Assembly: GCA_963666035.2 (NCBI GenBank)
Contig: CAXXJI010000016.1
Location: 138,419 to 202,418, forward strand
Source: CALMFG01 sp963666035
Lineage (GTDB): Bacteria > Bacillota > Clostridia > Christensenellales > CALMFG01
DNA: 64,000 bases
Direction of reading: 5' to 3'
This document shows positions 17,206 to 26,535 of the stretch, in pieces (position 1 is the stretch's first letter; each line of letters starts with the position of its first letter). Position numbers and translations under genes: made by a program. A model generated the notes under the pieces. The model was given only the letters and a program-made list of their open reading frames with translations. It did not search any database and was not told the DNA's origin.

Positions 17206-17736
17206 TTGAAACTGATCGGTAGAGTCATCATCATTGTTCTTCTGGTTTTAACGGTATTAATCTCCGGCTTTGCGCTGTTATGTGCGCTCGGCATCGTGGG
17301 AGAAATGCATATCAGCTTGATATCCGAAGCGTTTTACAGCAGCTTGGGGACGCGTGCGGTGGTAGCGACGGCTTGTGTTTTCGTTATTCTCATCACCGTT
17401 CTGGTTGCGTTGGTTCGACCAAAAACGAAAAAGCATCGGTCTTCACAGGTTTTAACGTCCTATGACGGATCGATTAAGATTTCGCATATGGCAATCACCG
17501 AGCTGATTAAATCACTCGCAAAGCAGGAAGAAAGCATTGCACGGATAAGGGTTAAGACCAAAGAGACAAAAGACGGCCTAAACGTTTTGGCGATTCTAAC
17601 ACTTCGCCGGAATGCGAATATTAAAGCGGTAACTCAAAAAGTGAAAAAAGACACGGAAGATTTTTTGGTAGAACAGTGCGGTATTAAAATATCCGAAGTG
17701 GAAGTACTGCTGGATCGTGTGATTGGCAGAATTTAA
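17206..17736 (+). CDS. amaP: Alkaline shock response membrane anchor protein AmaP
   Basis: A 176-residue protein with two membrane helices at about residues 5-30 and 48-70, then a cytosolic domain (about 80-176) resembling the Asp23 fold. In Staphylococcus AmaP anchors Asp23 to the membrane. The helical hairpin followed by LVRPKTKKHR and KQEESIARIRVKTKET fits. Its neighbours are the Asp23 gene upstream and a DUF2273 membrane protein downstream, the same trio found in other Bacillota. The start is TTG 17206 with GGGAGG upstream. Confidence 0.85.
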   Translation: MKLIGRVIIIVLLVLTVLISGFALLCALGIVGEMHISLISEAFYSSLGTRAVVATACVFVILITVLVALVRPKTKKHRSSQVLTSYDGSIKISHMAITELIKSLAKQEESIARIRVKTKETKDGLNVLAILTLRRNANIKAVTQKVKKDTEDFLVEQCGIKISEVEVLLDRVIGRI

Positions 17737-17770
17737 AGCAAAAGCTTTTAAGGAGTAAAAGCAAAAGAAG

Positions 17771-17977
17771 ATGAAAGATTTTCTAAACAAAAATATCGGC
17801 AGTTTGATCGGTGCAATCATCGCCATTTTTCTCGGTGTGATGTTTATGGTCATCGGATTTTGGCGTACGCTGCTTCTCATTTTGCTTGGCATTATTGGGT
17901 TTATGCTTGGCAACGAACGGATTCGCGAGTCTATAGGCGATGCACTTAAACGGATCTTTGGATCCAGCGAAAATTAA
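17771..17977 (+). CDS. DUF2273 small membrane protein
   Basis: A 68-residue protein with two hydrophobic helices (about residues 9-28 and 30-48) and a basic C-terminal amphipathic segment. GSLIGAIIAIFLG and GFWRTLLLILLGIIGF match DUF2273, a companion of AmaP in Asp23 gene clusters. Its role is unknown; it probably forms part of the Asp23-AmaP membrane assembly. ATG 17771 is preceded by AAGGAG at a rather long 15 nt. Confidence 0.82.
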   Translation: MKDFLNKNIGSLIGAIIAIFLGVMFMVIGFWRTLLLILLGIIGFMLGNERIRESIGDALKRIFGSSEN

Positions 17978-18054
17978 ATAGTGATTTAGAAAAGGATACA
18001 GTCGATAGATCAGCCGGATTAGTGGGCTGTGATTTTGTACTTTTAAAAAATGCG

Positions 18055-18480
18055 ATGAGCAGAAGATATGCAAGAGAAAGCCTGCTATGTTTGATGTATG
18101 AGCACGCCGTGACTGGCGAAGCGGGTAATGACACGATGAATGTGATGGGCGATGTGCTGTCCAGTGATTTGTCTGAGGCTGATAGAGAATACATTGAAGG
18201 CAGTTATCATGAATTCCTAATCGGCGTTGACGCGCTGGATGAGATTATTTCATCTGCATTGACATCCTGGAACATCAAGCGGTTATCCCGAGTGGATATA
18301 TCCATACTGCGTTTAGCTTTGCTGGAGATTTTAAAGCGTGACGAAATCCCCAAAAAAGTTTCAATCAATGAGGCCGTAGAACTGGCCAAGAAATATTCAA
18401 CCGATCAATCCCCTAAGTTTATCAACGGGGTTTTGGCCGGCTGTCTAAAGCATTTGGAAGAAGCAAAGAAAAACGAATAG
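18055..18480 (+). CDS. nusB: Transcription antitermination factor NusB
   Basis: NusB binds boxA RNA with ribosomal protein S10 and supports rRNA antitermination. The 141-residue, all-helical product begins MSRRYARESLLCLMYE, the usual NusB start, and has IKRLSRVDISILRLALLEI and KFINGVLAGCL. I choose ATG 18055 because homology begins there. A GTG at 18022 would add 11 unrelated residues; neither has a good Shine-Dalgarno. The nusB-folD-xseA-xseB-ispA order is conserved in Bacillota. Confidence 0.92.
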   Translation: MSRRYARESLLCLMYEHAVTGEAGNDTMNVMGDVLSSDLSEADREYIEGSYHEFLIGVDALDEIISSALTSWNIKRLSRVDISILRLALLEILKRDEIPKKVSINEAVELAKKYSTDQSPKFINGVLAGCLKHLEEAKKNE

Positions 18481-18491
18481 CGTGTTTGCAT

Positions 18492-18522
18492 ACCTTGTTT
18501 TGTTCTGTAAACAAGGTTTTTT
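18492..18522 (+). terminator. Terminator between nusB and folD
   Basis: A perfect 9-bp stem (ACCTTGTTT with AAACAAGGT) with an 8-nt loop, followed by six T. No clear promoter lies between it and folD, so some read-through is expected. Confidence 0.8.
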
Positions 18523-18550
18523 AAATTTTAAATATTTCTAGGAGCATAAG

Positions 18551-19396
18551 ATGGCTGAGATTATTGATGGTAAAGCGCTGGCAAAAAAAATAAAATCAGA
18601 GTTGACTGAGAGAATAAAGACACTGCAGTCTGAAAGAAATATCGTTCCGGGCTTAACCGTGATTCTGGTTGGAAACGATCCAGCCAGTGAATCGTATGTT
18701 AACTACAAGCACAAGGATTGTGCTGAGGTTGGGATTAAATCGGAAGTGTTAAGAATGCCAGAGGAAACGACGCAGGAAGAACTCTTAAAACTGATCGGAA
18801 AACTCAACAAGGACAGAACGGTACATGGGCTGTTGGTGCAGCTTCCGGTTCCGCCCCAGATCGATGAGAAGGCGATCATTCGGGCTATTGATCCCAAAAA
18901 GGATGTGGACGGGTTTCATGTGACAAATGCCGGAGCGCTGTTTGTACGGGACGATGGTTTTATCGCCTGCACGCCGAAGGGTATCATTGAGATGATCAAA
19001 ACCACCGGAGTGCCGATCAGCGGACAAAACGCGGTGGTGGTGGGTCGTTCCAACATCGTTGGAAAACCTGTGGCTATGCTGCTGCTAAATGAAAATGCTA
19101 CCGTGACCATCTGTCATTCCAGAACCAAAAATTTGCAAGAAATCTGCGCCAATGCCGACATTCTGGTGGCGGCAATCGGTATTCCGGAATATTTTACAGG
19201 TGATTACATCAAAGAGGGCGCGATTGTTATCGATGTCGGCACATCCAAGGTGGCCGGCAAACTGAAAGGCGATGTGGTGTTTGAGCAGGCCGAAAAAAAG
19301 GCGGCATTTATCACGCCGGTGCCCGGCGGTGTGGGCCCCATGACGCGTACCATGCTTTTGGAAAATACGGTGTTGGCCGCGGAAATGTATGGCTGA
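18551..19396 (+). CDS. folD: Bifunctional methylenetetrahydrofolate dehydrogenase/cyclohydrolase FolD
   Basis: FolD interconverts 5,10-methylene-, methenyl- and 10-formyl-tetrahydrofolate. The catalytic lysine is expected at K53 in SYVNYKHKDC; GLLVQLPVP and the NADP-binding VVVGRSNIVGKP are clear, as is PVPGGVGPMTRTML near the end. Length is 281 residues, normal for the family. ATG 18551 follows AGGAGCATAAG. xseA starts inside its last codons (8-bp overlap). Confidence 0.96.
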   Translation: MAEIIDGKALAKKIKSELTERIKTLQSERNIVPGLTVILVGNDPASESYVNYKHKDCAEVGIKSEVLRMPEETTQEELLKLIGKLNKDRTVHGLLVQLPVPPQIDEKAIIRAIDPKKDVDGFHVTNAGALFVRDDGFIACTPKGIIEMIKTTGVPISGQNAVVVGRSNIVGKPVAMLLLNENATVTICHSRTKNLQEICANADILVAAIGIPEYFTGDYIKEGAIVIDVGTSKVAGKLKGDVVFEQAEKKAAFITPVPGGVGPMTRTMLLENTVLAAEMYG

Positions 19397-20594
19397 TACG
19401 GTTTTCAGTGTCTCCCAGGTATCCGAATATCTGGAGAAAAAAATGCTTTTGGATCCAATGCTGTCCAGCATCAATGTGCGGGGAGAAGTGACTAACTTTT
19501 CAATCTCGTCTAAAGGTCAGGCATATTTTTCAATAAAAGATGATGTTTCGCAAATCGCATGCGTGATTTTTGATGAGGGCATCATCACCGAAAGCGTCGA
19601 AAACGGCGCGGTCGTGGTGGTGACCGGTGAGATTGGATATTATAAACGCTTTGGCAAAGTCAATATGGTGGTCAGAAAGATTGCGGCCGAAGGACAGGGC
19701 GATCTATATGAGCAATTTTTGCTGACCAAAGCGCGGCTTTCAGAAGAAGGTATTTTTGATATCAGTCATAAGAAGCCATTGCCGGCTTATCCGTTTGCCA
19801 TCGGGGTCATCACCTCGGCGGCTGGCGCGGCGATGCATGATATCATCAATATCGCCGAACGGCGATTTCCAGGCATCACCATCAAGGTGTATTCTTCGGT
19901 GGTACAGGGCGATGACGCACCCAAAAGCCTGATTGACGGGATTTTGCACTTTAACAAAACCAAAGACGTTGACCTTATCATCATCGGCCGTGGCGGGGGC
20001 TCGTTTGAGGACCTGTTTGCTTTTAACGATGAGAATCTGGCTCGCGCGATTTATATGAGCGATGTGGTGGTGGTGTCGGCAGTCGGGCATGAGGTGGATT
20101 TTACAATCGCCGATTTTGCCGCCGATTTACGAGCGCCCACGCCGTCTGCGGCGGCCGAAATATGTGTACCGCTGTATGATGATATCAAAGACAATATTGC
20201 CTATTGGAAGGAACGATTTGCGGCGGTTTTGGCGCAGAAAGTGACCGCTAAGCAGGCGACAATCAGTGATATGAAACGCATACTGGAGCGGTATTCTCCA
20301 GCCGAAAAATTGGCGCAGACCGAGAATCGGTTGGAGCGGATACGCGAACGTATATTGAGGCAATGGGAAGAAACCTTTGTAAAGCGCAGTCATCGTTTTC
20401 ATGAATTGAAAGATAAACTGGTGGCACTATCTCCGGCAGGAATTTTGGCCAGAGGATATGCGCGTATTACAGACGAACACGGCAATGCGGTGAAATCCGT
20501 AAAACGGCTGGCTGTGGGACATGCGTTTTCTGCAACTTTTGCGGACGGCAGTGTGGACGCGGTCGTAACCGAAGCGAGGAACGAAAAATCATGA
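19389..20594 (+). CDS. xseA: Exodeoxyribonuclease VII large subunit
   Basis: The catalytic subunit of exonuclease VII, which degrades single-stranded DNA from both ends. The 401-residue protein has an N-terminal OB-fold (NVRGEVTNFSISSKGQAYFSIKD), the catalytic region with GVITSAAGAAMHDI and IIIGRGGGSFEDLFAFNDE, then AVGHEVDFTIADFAADLRAPTPSAAAE split across the centre. A coiled-coil C-terminal part follows. ATG 19389 overlaps folD by 8 bp; xseB overlaps its end by 4 bp. Confidence 0.95.
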   Translation: MADTVFSVSQVSEYLEKKMLLDPMLSSINVRGEVTNFSISSKGQAYFSIKDDVSQIACVIFDEGIITESVENGAVVVVTGEIGYYKRFGKVNMVVRKIAAEGQGDLYEQFLLTKARLSEEGIFDISHKKPLPAYPFAIGVITSAAGAAMHDIINIAERRFPGITIKVYSSVVQGDDAPKSLIDGILHFNKTKDVDLIIIGRGGGSFEDLFAFNDENLARAIYMSDVVVVSAVGHEVDFTIADFAADLRAPTPSAAAEICVPLYDDIKDNIAYWKERFAAVLAQKVTAKQATISDMKRILERYSPAEKLAQTENRLERIRERILRQWEETFVKRSHRFHELKDKLVALSPAGILARGYARITDEHGNAVKSVKRLAVGHAFSATFADGSVDAVVTEARNEKS

Positions 20595-20776
20595 GTGTAT
20601 CATTTGATGAAAAAATGAAAGAGCTGGAAAAAATCGCGGAGCAGATTGAAGACGGGGAGATGCCTTTGGAAGAATCGTTTAAACTCTTTGATTCGGGCAT
20701 GAAACTGGCGGCTGAATGCGAAAAAAAACTGGCTGAGTATAAGAAAAAAATAGAAATTATAAAGAAAGAGTCTTGA
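20591..20776 (+). CDS. xseB: Exodeoxyribonuclease VII small subunit
   Basis: A 61-residue helical-hairpin protein that packs on XseA. FDEKMKELEKIAEQIEDGEMPLEES is the family pattern, split here between residues 5 and 29. ATG 20591 overlaps the xseA stop (ATGA). Length is at the short end of the usual 60-80. The next gene starts at or just after its stop. Confidence 0.93.
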   Translation: MSVSFDEKMKELEKIAEQIEDGEMPLEESFKLFDSGMKLAAECEKKLAEYKKKIEIIKKES

Positions 20777-20781
20777 AAAAA

Positions 20782-21681
20782 ATGAGCAGTGACCGATTAT
20801 TTGTGACCGACTGCATCACCGAAGTGAACAGCAGATTGGGAAAGCTTTTTGATGAACGTGATATTGAACCGAAACTCTTTGAAGCGATGTGGTATAGCGT
20901 ATCGGCCGGCGGCAAGCGGGTACGTCCTGTGCTCTGCCTTTTGGCTAACCGTCTGGTGGGTGGAAAGATGGAAGAAGCGCTGGATATGGCTTGTGCTATG
21001 GAGATGATACATACCTATTCGCTGATCCATGATGATCTGCCGGCGCTGGATAATGACCGTCTTCGGCGGGGTAAGCTGACCAACCATATTGTTTTTGGCG
21101 AAGCGTTTGCCATTCTGGCTGGCGACGGACTTTTGAATATGGCGTTTGAAGTGATGCTGGATAATGCACTTCGTCATCGTGAAAACTTGGAAAATCATAT
21201 TTTAGCCATGGATTATGTGGCTAAAGCGGCGGGCGTTTCGGGTATGATCAGCGGTCAAACCGCGGATATCTTGAACGAAGATGTGGAAGAAGAGCATATT
21301 GACATCAATGTGGTTGACAAGATTCACATCAATAAAACTGGGAAACTTTTGTCTGCCGCGTTGTGCGCCGGAGCAATAATCGGCCAGGCAAGCAAGGAAG
21401 AAACGCTGGCGGTAGAAACCTTCGGGCGAAAGATCGGCCTGGCTTTTCAGATCACTGACGATATTTTGGATGTGACCGGTACCGAAAGCAGTCTTGGTAA
21501 GTCAGTGGGGAAAGATGTGGAAGCCAAAAAAATGACGTTTCCGCATGTGTACGGCTTGGAAAATTCGATTAAGATTGCAGACGATTTGATTAAAGAAGCG
21601 AAGGAAGCTTTAAAGGTGTTTGGTCCGAAAGCCAAGGATCTTACCATGTTAGCCGATTATTTGATTAAGCGTACGAACTAA
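20782..21681 (+). CDS. ispA: Polyprenyl synthetase (farnesyl/geranyl diphosphate synthase type)
   Basis: Condenses isopentenyl diphosphate with allylic diphosphates to make farnesyl or geranylgeranyl diphosphate for quinone and undecaprenyl lipids. The first aspartate-rich motif DDLPALDNDRLRRGK starts at D84, the second is DDILDVTG, and GGKRVRP and the GQTADIL segment complete the active site. I chose ATG 20782, about 299 residues. A TTG at 20773 overlapping the xseB stop is also possible but sits only 2 nt from the putative Shine-Dalgarno. dxs, often next in other genomes, is absent here. Confidence 0.9.
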   Translation: MSSDRLFVTDCITEVNSRLGKLFDERDIEPKLFEAMWYSVSAGGKRVRPVLCLLANRLVGGKMEEALDMACAMEMIHTYSLIHDDLPALDNDRLRRGKLTNHIVFGEAFAILAGDGLLNMAFEVMLDNALRHRENLENHILAMDYVAKAAGVSGMISGQTADILNEDVEEEHIDINVVDKIHINKTGKLLSAALCAGAIIGQASKEETLAVETFGRKIGLAFQITDDILDVTGTESSLGKSVGKDVEAKKMTFPHVYGLENSIKIADDLIKEAKEALKVFGPKAKDLTMLADYLIKRTN

Positions 21682-21682
21682 C

Positions 21683-21710
21683 TTGACAACTAAAGATGTA
21701 TAATTATAAA
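21683..21710 (+). promoter_or_regulatory. Promoter of rny
   Basis: TTGACA at 21683-21688, a 16-bp spacer and TATAAA at 21705-21710, immediately after the ispA stop codon. Confidence 0.6.
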
Positions 21711-21796
21711 ATAAATAGATTATTTTTAAAATATCGTTAATAAACGAAAAATAAACTTTAAAAAATACACAATATATTGTGATGGAGGTGACAACT

Positions 21797-23350
21797 TTGC
21801 AAATAGGGCAAATCTTACTGACGATCGTACTCCCTTCGGCAGTTGGCTTATTAGCAGGCCTGATTATTGGCTATTTTTATAGAAAAAATATTGCGGAAGC
21901 GAAAGTTGAACGTGCCGAGGAATCGGTGCGCAAAATGATTGTGGATGCCCAAAAACGGGCGGAAGGAATTAAAAAAGAAATCGTTCTGGAGGCAAAAGAA
22001 GAAGTGCTTCAGCTTCGGAATGAATTGGACGCGGAAACGAAAGAACGCAGGGCGGAAGTTCAGCGGATGGAAAAACGTATTCTCCAGCGCGAAGAGCTTT
22101 TAGACAAAAAAATGTTCAATATTGAGAAAAAGGAAGAGAATATTTCTCGAAAAGAACGTGATTTGACCAAAGCGAAAGAGGATATTCAGGTGGTTTTCAA
22201 CCAGCAGGTTGAACAGCTCGAAAAAATATCCGGAATGACAAGCAATGAAGCAAAAGAGCTTTTGATTGAGAAAATTGAAATCGAAGCCAAACGGGACGCG
22301 GCGGTGATGGTGCGCGAGATTGAAGAGCAGGCCAAGAACGAAGCGGATAAAAAAACACGCGTGATTTTGGCCAATTCGATTCAAAAATGCGCGGCCGATC
22401 ATGTGGCTGAGTATACCGTATCGGTGGTACCGCTGCCCAATGACGAAATGAAAGGCCGTATTATCGGCCGAGAAGGCAGAAATATCCGGGCACTGGAAAC
22501 CGCAACCGGTATTGATCTTATCATCGACGATACCCCTGAAGCGGTAATTCTTTCCGGGTTCGATCCGGTACGCCGTGAAGTGGCGAGATTGGCGCTGGAG
22601 CGGCTGATTATTGACGGCCGTATCCATCCGGCAAGAATTGAAGAGATGGTCAACAAGGCCAAAAAGGATGTGGATACCCAGATTCGTGAAGCGGGCGAAC
22701 AAGCGATGTTTGACGTGGGTGTACACAATCTGCACCCAGAACTCGTTAAGCTCTTAGGCCGCCTGAAATTTAGAACTTCTTATGGGCAAAATGTGCTGAA
22801 ACACTCCATGGAAGTCGCGCACCTTTGTGCGGCGATGGCGGCAGAAATTGGCGCGGATATAAAAATTGCAAAACGCGCTGGGCTATTGCACGATATCGGA
22901 AAAGCGGCCGACCATGAGATTGAAGGACCGCATATTCAGATTGGTGCGGATTTAGCCAAGAAATATCGCGAAAAAGATAATATCATCCATGCCATTATGG
23001 CGCATCACGGCGACGTGGAAGCGGAAACGGTGGAAGCGGTGCTGGTTCAGGCTGCGGACGCCATCAGTGCGGCACGCCCCGGCGCACGGCGAGAAACGCT
23101 TGAGAATTATGTAAAACGTCTGCAGGCACTGGAAGAGATTGCAAACGCATTTGATGGTGTAGACCGCACGTTTGCTATCCAGGCCGGACGTGAAGTGCGC
23201 ATCATCGTTAAACCCGAAGATGTGGATGATGCCGCAATGCAGGTGATGGCTAAGGATATTGTTAAGCGCATTGAACAGGAATTGGATTACCCGGGTCAGA
23301 TTAAGGTTAATGTCATTCGTGAGACTCGCACGATTGAATATGCAAAATAA
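21797..23350 (+). CDS. rny: Ribonuclease Y
   Basis: RNase Y is the membrane-anchored endoribonuclease that initiates much mRNA decay in Bacillota. The 517-residue protein has an N-terminal membrane helix (about 3-25), a long charged coiled coil (about 28-165), a KH domain (GRIIGREGRNIRALE near residue 220) and an HD domain with the metal pair LLHDIGKAAD near residue 368. I choose TTG 21797 because GGAGGTG at 21784-21790 precedes it at ideal spacing. The GTG at 21779 is upstream of the Shine-Dalgarno. Length matches the usual 520 residues. Confidence 0.96.
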   Translation: MQIGQILLTIVLPSAVGLLAGLIIGYFYRKNIAEAKVERAEESVRKMIVDAQKRAEGIKKEIVLEAKEEVLQLRNELDAETKERRAEVQRMEKRILQREELLDKKMFNIEKKEENISRKERDLTKAKEDIQVVFNQQVEQLEKISGMTSNEAKELLIEKIEIEAKRDAAVMVREIEEQAKNEADKKTRVILANSIQKCAADHVAEYTVSVVPLPNDEMKGRIIGREGRNIRALETATGIDLIIDDTPEAVILSGFDPVRREVARLALERLIIDGRIHPARIEEMVNKAKKDVDTQIREAGEQAMFDVGVHNLHPELVKLLGRLKFRTSYGQNVLKHSMEVAHLCAAMAAEIGADIKIAKRAGLLHDIGKAADHEIEGPHIQIGADLAKKYREKDNIIHAIMAHHGDVEAETVEAVLVQAADAISAARPGARRETLENYVKRLQALEEIANAFDGVDRTFAIQAGREVRIIVKPEDVDDAAMQVMAKDIVKRIEQELDYPGQIKVNVIRETRTIEYAK

Positions 23351-23367
23351 CTCGAAATTGTATCTTA

Positions 23368-23396
23368 AAGCGGGTGCATGATGCATCCGCTTTTTT
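23368..23396 (+). terminator. Terminator after rny
   Basis: A stem of about 11 bp centred on GCGGGTGCA/TGCATCCGC (one G-U pair) with a 3-nt TGA loop and a run of six T. Confidence 0.8.
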
Positions 23397-23473
23397 CATG
23401 CGGTTTAAGTGGCATTTTGGGCCGTTTTGGAGTATAGTAAAAGTGTATTCAGAGAAAAAAAGGAGCGTTTTTA

Positions 23474-24211
23474 GTGGAAGCATACAGCACGTTGTCCGAC
23501 GTTTATGACCGCCTGATGAACGATGTATCCTATGAGGATTGGGTGGACTATATACTAAAGCTGATGGCCAGGTGCGACGCACCGGATGAAGCCAGTGTTT
23601 TAGACGCGGGGTGCGGCACGGGAAATGTGGCTGTGGCGCTCGCCCGTTTTGGTATGCGTGTGATCGGCGTGGATGTATCGCAGGATATGCTGAACGTGGC
23701 GGAAGAAAAAGCGCGAAAAGCGGGAGCGGCCGTCACCTTTATCTGCCAGAATTTAACCGCACTTAACCTGCATCAACCGGTGGATGTCATCAATGCGTCC
23801 TGTGATGTGGTCAATTATATTGCACCGGAGGACTTGACACCATTTTTTGAGGCAGTTTACCAAAACTTAAATGAAGACGGTGTATTTCTATTTGATATCT
23901 CGTCTGACTATAAACTACAGCAGGTTTTAGGTAACAATATTTTCTACGAGGATCAGGATGATTTAACTTACATCTGGCTGAATCACGTTGAGAAGCAAAA
24001 AGTGTGCATGGATATCACACTGTTCAAAAAAAAAGGCGACTTGTTTGAACGTTCGGATGAACAACACACACAGTATATTCACAGCATAAAGCTATTAAAA
24101 AGCAAATTGATGCTGGCAGGGTTTGATGGAATACAGGTTTTTGAGTGCTTTGGATTTGAAGCCCCGAAAATCGATAGTGAACGCATCCAATTCTGTGCTA
24201 AAAAAGGATAG
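23474..24211 (+). CDS. Class I SAM-dependent methyltransferase
   Basis: A 245-residue methyltransferase of the small-molecule/ubiE-like type. SAM motif I is VLDAGCGTGNVAVALARFG near residue 40, followed by VIGVDVSQDML and the post-motif ASCDVVNYI. A helical cap region follows, with YTIWLNHVE-like strands. Proteins with YSTLSDVYDRLMNDVSYEDW at the N-terminus are common in Clostridia, but their substrate is unknown. The start is GTG 23474 with AAGGAG 9 nt upstream. The TPR gene follows after 3 bp, so the two are probably co-transcribed. Confidence 0.85.
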   Translation: MEAYSTLSDVYDRLMNDVSYEDWVDYILKLMARCDAPDEASVLDAGCGTGNVAVALARFGMRVIGVDVSQDMLNVAEEKARKAGAAVTFICQNLTALNLHQPVDVINASCDVVNYIAPEDLTPFFEAVYQNLNEDGVFLFDISSDYKLQQVLGNNIFYEDQDDLTYIWLNHVEKQKVCMDITLFKKKGDLFERSDEQHTQYIHSIKLLKSKLMLAGFDGIQVFECFGFEAPKIDSERIQFCAKKG

Positions 24212-24214
24212 ATA

Positions 24215-25615
24215 ATGAAAGACAATAGTGAAGCAAAACAAAAAGTGGTGCCCTTTATACAGAGCCCGCAATATTTTATCAAAAAAGCCAGCCAGGCGGA
24301 AAAGAGTGATCGGCTTTTAGACGCATTGGTGTATTATCGAAAAGCGCGGGATATGGAGCCCGGCAATATCAGCGTGCTGACCGCGATGGCCGATATTTAT
24401 ACTGAGCTTGAATACTTTGAGGAATCCAACGCGCTCATTTATGAAGCTTTAAGGAAAGATCCAACACCACGTGAAGATTTGATTTTCCTGATGGGCTGTA
24501 ACTATATGGGAATGAGCTATCTTGCCAACGCAGATATGTGCTTTAAACAGTACCAAAAAGAACATCCAAATGGCGAATATACGGACGAAATCAATGACTT
24601 TTTCGACTTTGTCGGGAACATGCCGATGGAAGCGATGGAGAATCCTGTCTCGGAAGAATCACTCAACACGTATTCTAAGATTTACACGGCAAGGCGTTTG
24701 ATGATTGAGAAAAAGGAAGATCAAAGCATTGAGATTTACAGCGAGATTTTAGAGGACGACCCTGAAAACATCACGGTGTTAAATGACCTGGCGCTGGCGT
24801 ATTATGCGGTCGGGGATATTAAAAAAGCGATTGAGAATAATAAGAAAGTGCTGGATATTGAGCCTGAGAATGTGGCGGCTATATCCAACCTGATCGTTTT
24901 TTATAAAAGTGAAGGCAATGAATTCTCGGCCAAAAAATATACTTCGCTTTTGTCCAGACTGGAAATATCGATGCCGGACGATCTGCATAAAGCGGCGTTT
25001 ATATTGTCCTGGGCGGGCGAATATCAAAAGGCGTATGACTGCGTGATGGAGCTTTTGGATTATAATCCGCACGATGCGAATGCGCTGCATATGGCGGCGA
25101 TCAGCGCCTATAATATCGGCGAATTTGACGAAGCGATGGATTATTGGGAAGCGGTGCAAAAATTGTTGCCGGACAATGTGACGGCGCAGTATTACATCAA
25201 TAAGGCCAAGCAGAGCAAACAGAGCGGAAGCGAAGAAAAACTGGAGTATCTGTTTGATATTCCGATGGACGACGCGGAAACGCAAGTAGAGGATTTACAG
25301 GAAGCGCTGATTCAAAGCGCCGATGATATCAAGGCGAACTGGGAGCAGGATTTTGGATTTCGCAGTCTGCTGATCTGGGCGCTCAGCAATTTTGAAGGGG
25401 AACTGTATTATAAGCTCATTGATTTGCTTTTAGATATCGGCGATGACCGAGCGTTGTTTGAGCTTTACCGCCAGCTGTTGAATCCGAAAATTGAAAAGGA
25501 AGAAAAGCAGTATATCATACGCGGGCTCATGGTTATTGACGAGAAACCGCCATTTTTTGTGGACGTCAATGGCAAGGTGGAGCAAATTGACCGGCTGGAC
25601 GATCTGAACCAGTAA
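24215..25615 (+). CDS. Tetratricopeptide repeat protein
   Basis: A 466-residue soluble protein made largely of TPR helix pairs. Repeats are visible at about residues 23-90 (DALVYYRKARDMEPGNISVL), 160-230 (EIYSEILEDDPENITVLNDLALAYYAVGD split over two helices) and 275-320. The C-terminal third is less repetitive. No signal peptide or membrane segment is present. TPR proteins are scaffolds, so the function must come from partners. Its neighbours are a methyltransferase, an unknown helical protein and an HD hydrolase, all in the same direction with short gaps. Confidence 0.78.
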   Translation: MKDNSEAKQKVVPFIQSPQYFIKKASQAEKSDRLLDALVYYRKARDMEPGNISVLTAMADIYTELEYFEESNALIYEALRKDPTPREDLIFLMGCNYMGMSYLANADMCFKQYQKEHPNGEYTDEINDFFDFVGNMPMEAMENPVSEESLNTYSKIYTARRLMIEKKEDQSIEIYSEILEDDPENITVLNDLALAYYAVGDIKKAIENNKKVLDIEPENVAAISNLIVFYKSEGNEFSAKKYTSLLSRLEISMPDDLHKAAFILSWAGEYQKAYDCVMELLDYNPHDANALHMAAISAYNIGEFDEAMDYWEAVQKLLPDNVTAQYYINKAKQSKQSGSEEKLEYLFDIPMDDAETQVEDLQEALIQSADDIKANWEQDFGFRSLLIWALSNFEGELYYKLIDLLLDIGDDRALFELYRQLLNPKIEKEEKQYIIRGLMVIDEKPPFFVDVNGKVEQIDRLDDLNQ

Positions 25616-25650
25616 CGGCTTTGTTGGTTATAGGATAAGAGGTGATGGTC

Positions 25651-26535
25651 ATGATTGATTATGAAAAAGAATTTCAAAAATATATCAGTGTTTGGATGAA
25701 ACGCGAAGGGCTTAGTCCCAATACGTATCAGGTGGTGGACGATCATCTGGATGAGATCTATGAGGAGTGGATGCATACCCCGCTGGAAGCGTTCGGCGGG
25801 AAGGTGCCGCATCATTTCTTTGATGAGATTGACAGCGCGGAGTCCTGCTTTAAATTGTTAAAAAAATATATTGAAGCGGACATTGCGGTCCCGGGGCCCT
25901 TGCTGACACGCATGACGGCCTTAAAAGACGAAGGATATGCGTTGCTGTTGGACGTGGTGAAGGGCGGCAGTGAACATCCGGATTTGCTGAAAACCTATGC
26001 GGTGGAACTCATCAGCGAGATGGAAAAACCGCATCCGCTGGAAAGCTATATTACCGCGATCCAAAACAGTGAATACACATCCGACAGCGTGGAAGCGATG
26101 GTGGAAGTTTTAAAAAACAATGCCGCGCAGGTAAAGGACAACGTGATCGCCGCCTATCTGGGAGCACCGCATGAGTTTGGCAAGGACACTTTTTTGGATA
26201 TTTTGTCCGAGCTTGTGCTGGATGCTGACGCTTACAAGTATATCTATGAAAATTTCGTTTATGAGCCGTCCAAATGCGGCATGTATGCGCATATGCTGAC
26301 TAAGGTGGGCATTGCGGACTGTGTGGATGCGATGCAGCAACGGCTTTTGGATCCGGATATCGGGTATCTTGATTTTTGCCGTGTGAAGGAAGCACTGGAG
26401 GAACTGGGTGGGGAAACCACTGTGGTTCGCGATTTTATGGGTGATCCTGACTATGAATATATGGTCTCGATCAGTGAAGAAGAGGAAACCTTGCCCGAGG
26501 ATGAAGAAGAGGAAGATGGGGAAACGGATGAGTGA
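25651..26535 (+). CDS. Unrecognised helical protein with acidic tail
   Basis: I do not recognise a family for this 294-residue protein. It is predicted soluble and almost entirely helical, perhaps an alpha-solenoid, with a motif-poor body and a C-terminal tail of about 25 residues made mostly of Glu and Asp. The N-terminal part (YEKEFQKYISVWMKREG) has a character similar to the start of SEC-C-linked or HEAT-like proteins, but I would not assign it. The start is ATG 25651 with AGAGGTG upstream. The HD gene overlaps its last 8 bases. The gene lies 35 bp after the TPR gene and is probably in the same operon. Confidence 0.65.
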   Translation: MIDYEKEFQKYISVWMKREGLSPNTYQVVDDHLDEIYEEWMHTPLEAFGGKVPHHFFDEIDSAESCFKLLKKYIEADIAVPGPLLTRMTALKDEGYALLLDVVKGGSEHPDLLKTYAVELISEMEKPHPLESYITAIQNSEYTSDSVEAMVEVLKNNAAQVKDNVIAAYLGAPHEFGKDTFLDILSELVLDADAYKYIYENFVYEPSKCGMYAHMLTKVGIADCVDAMQQRLLDPDIGYLDFCRVKEALEELGGETTVVRDFMGDPDYEYMVSISEEEETLPEDEEEEDGETDE

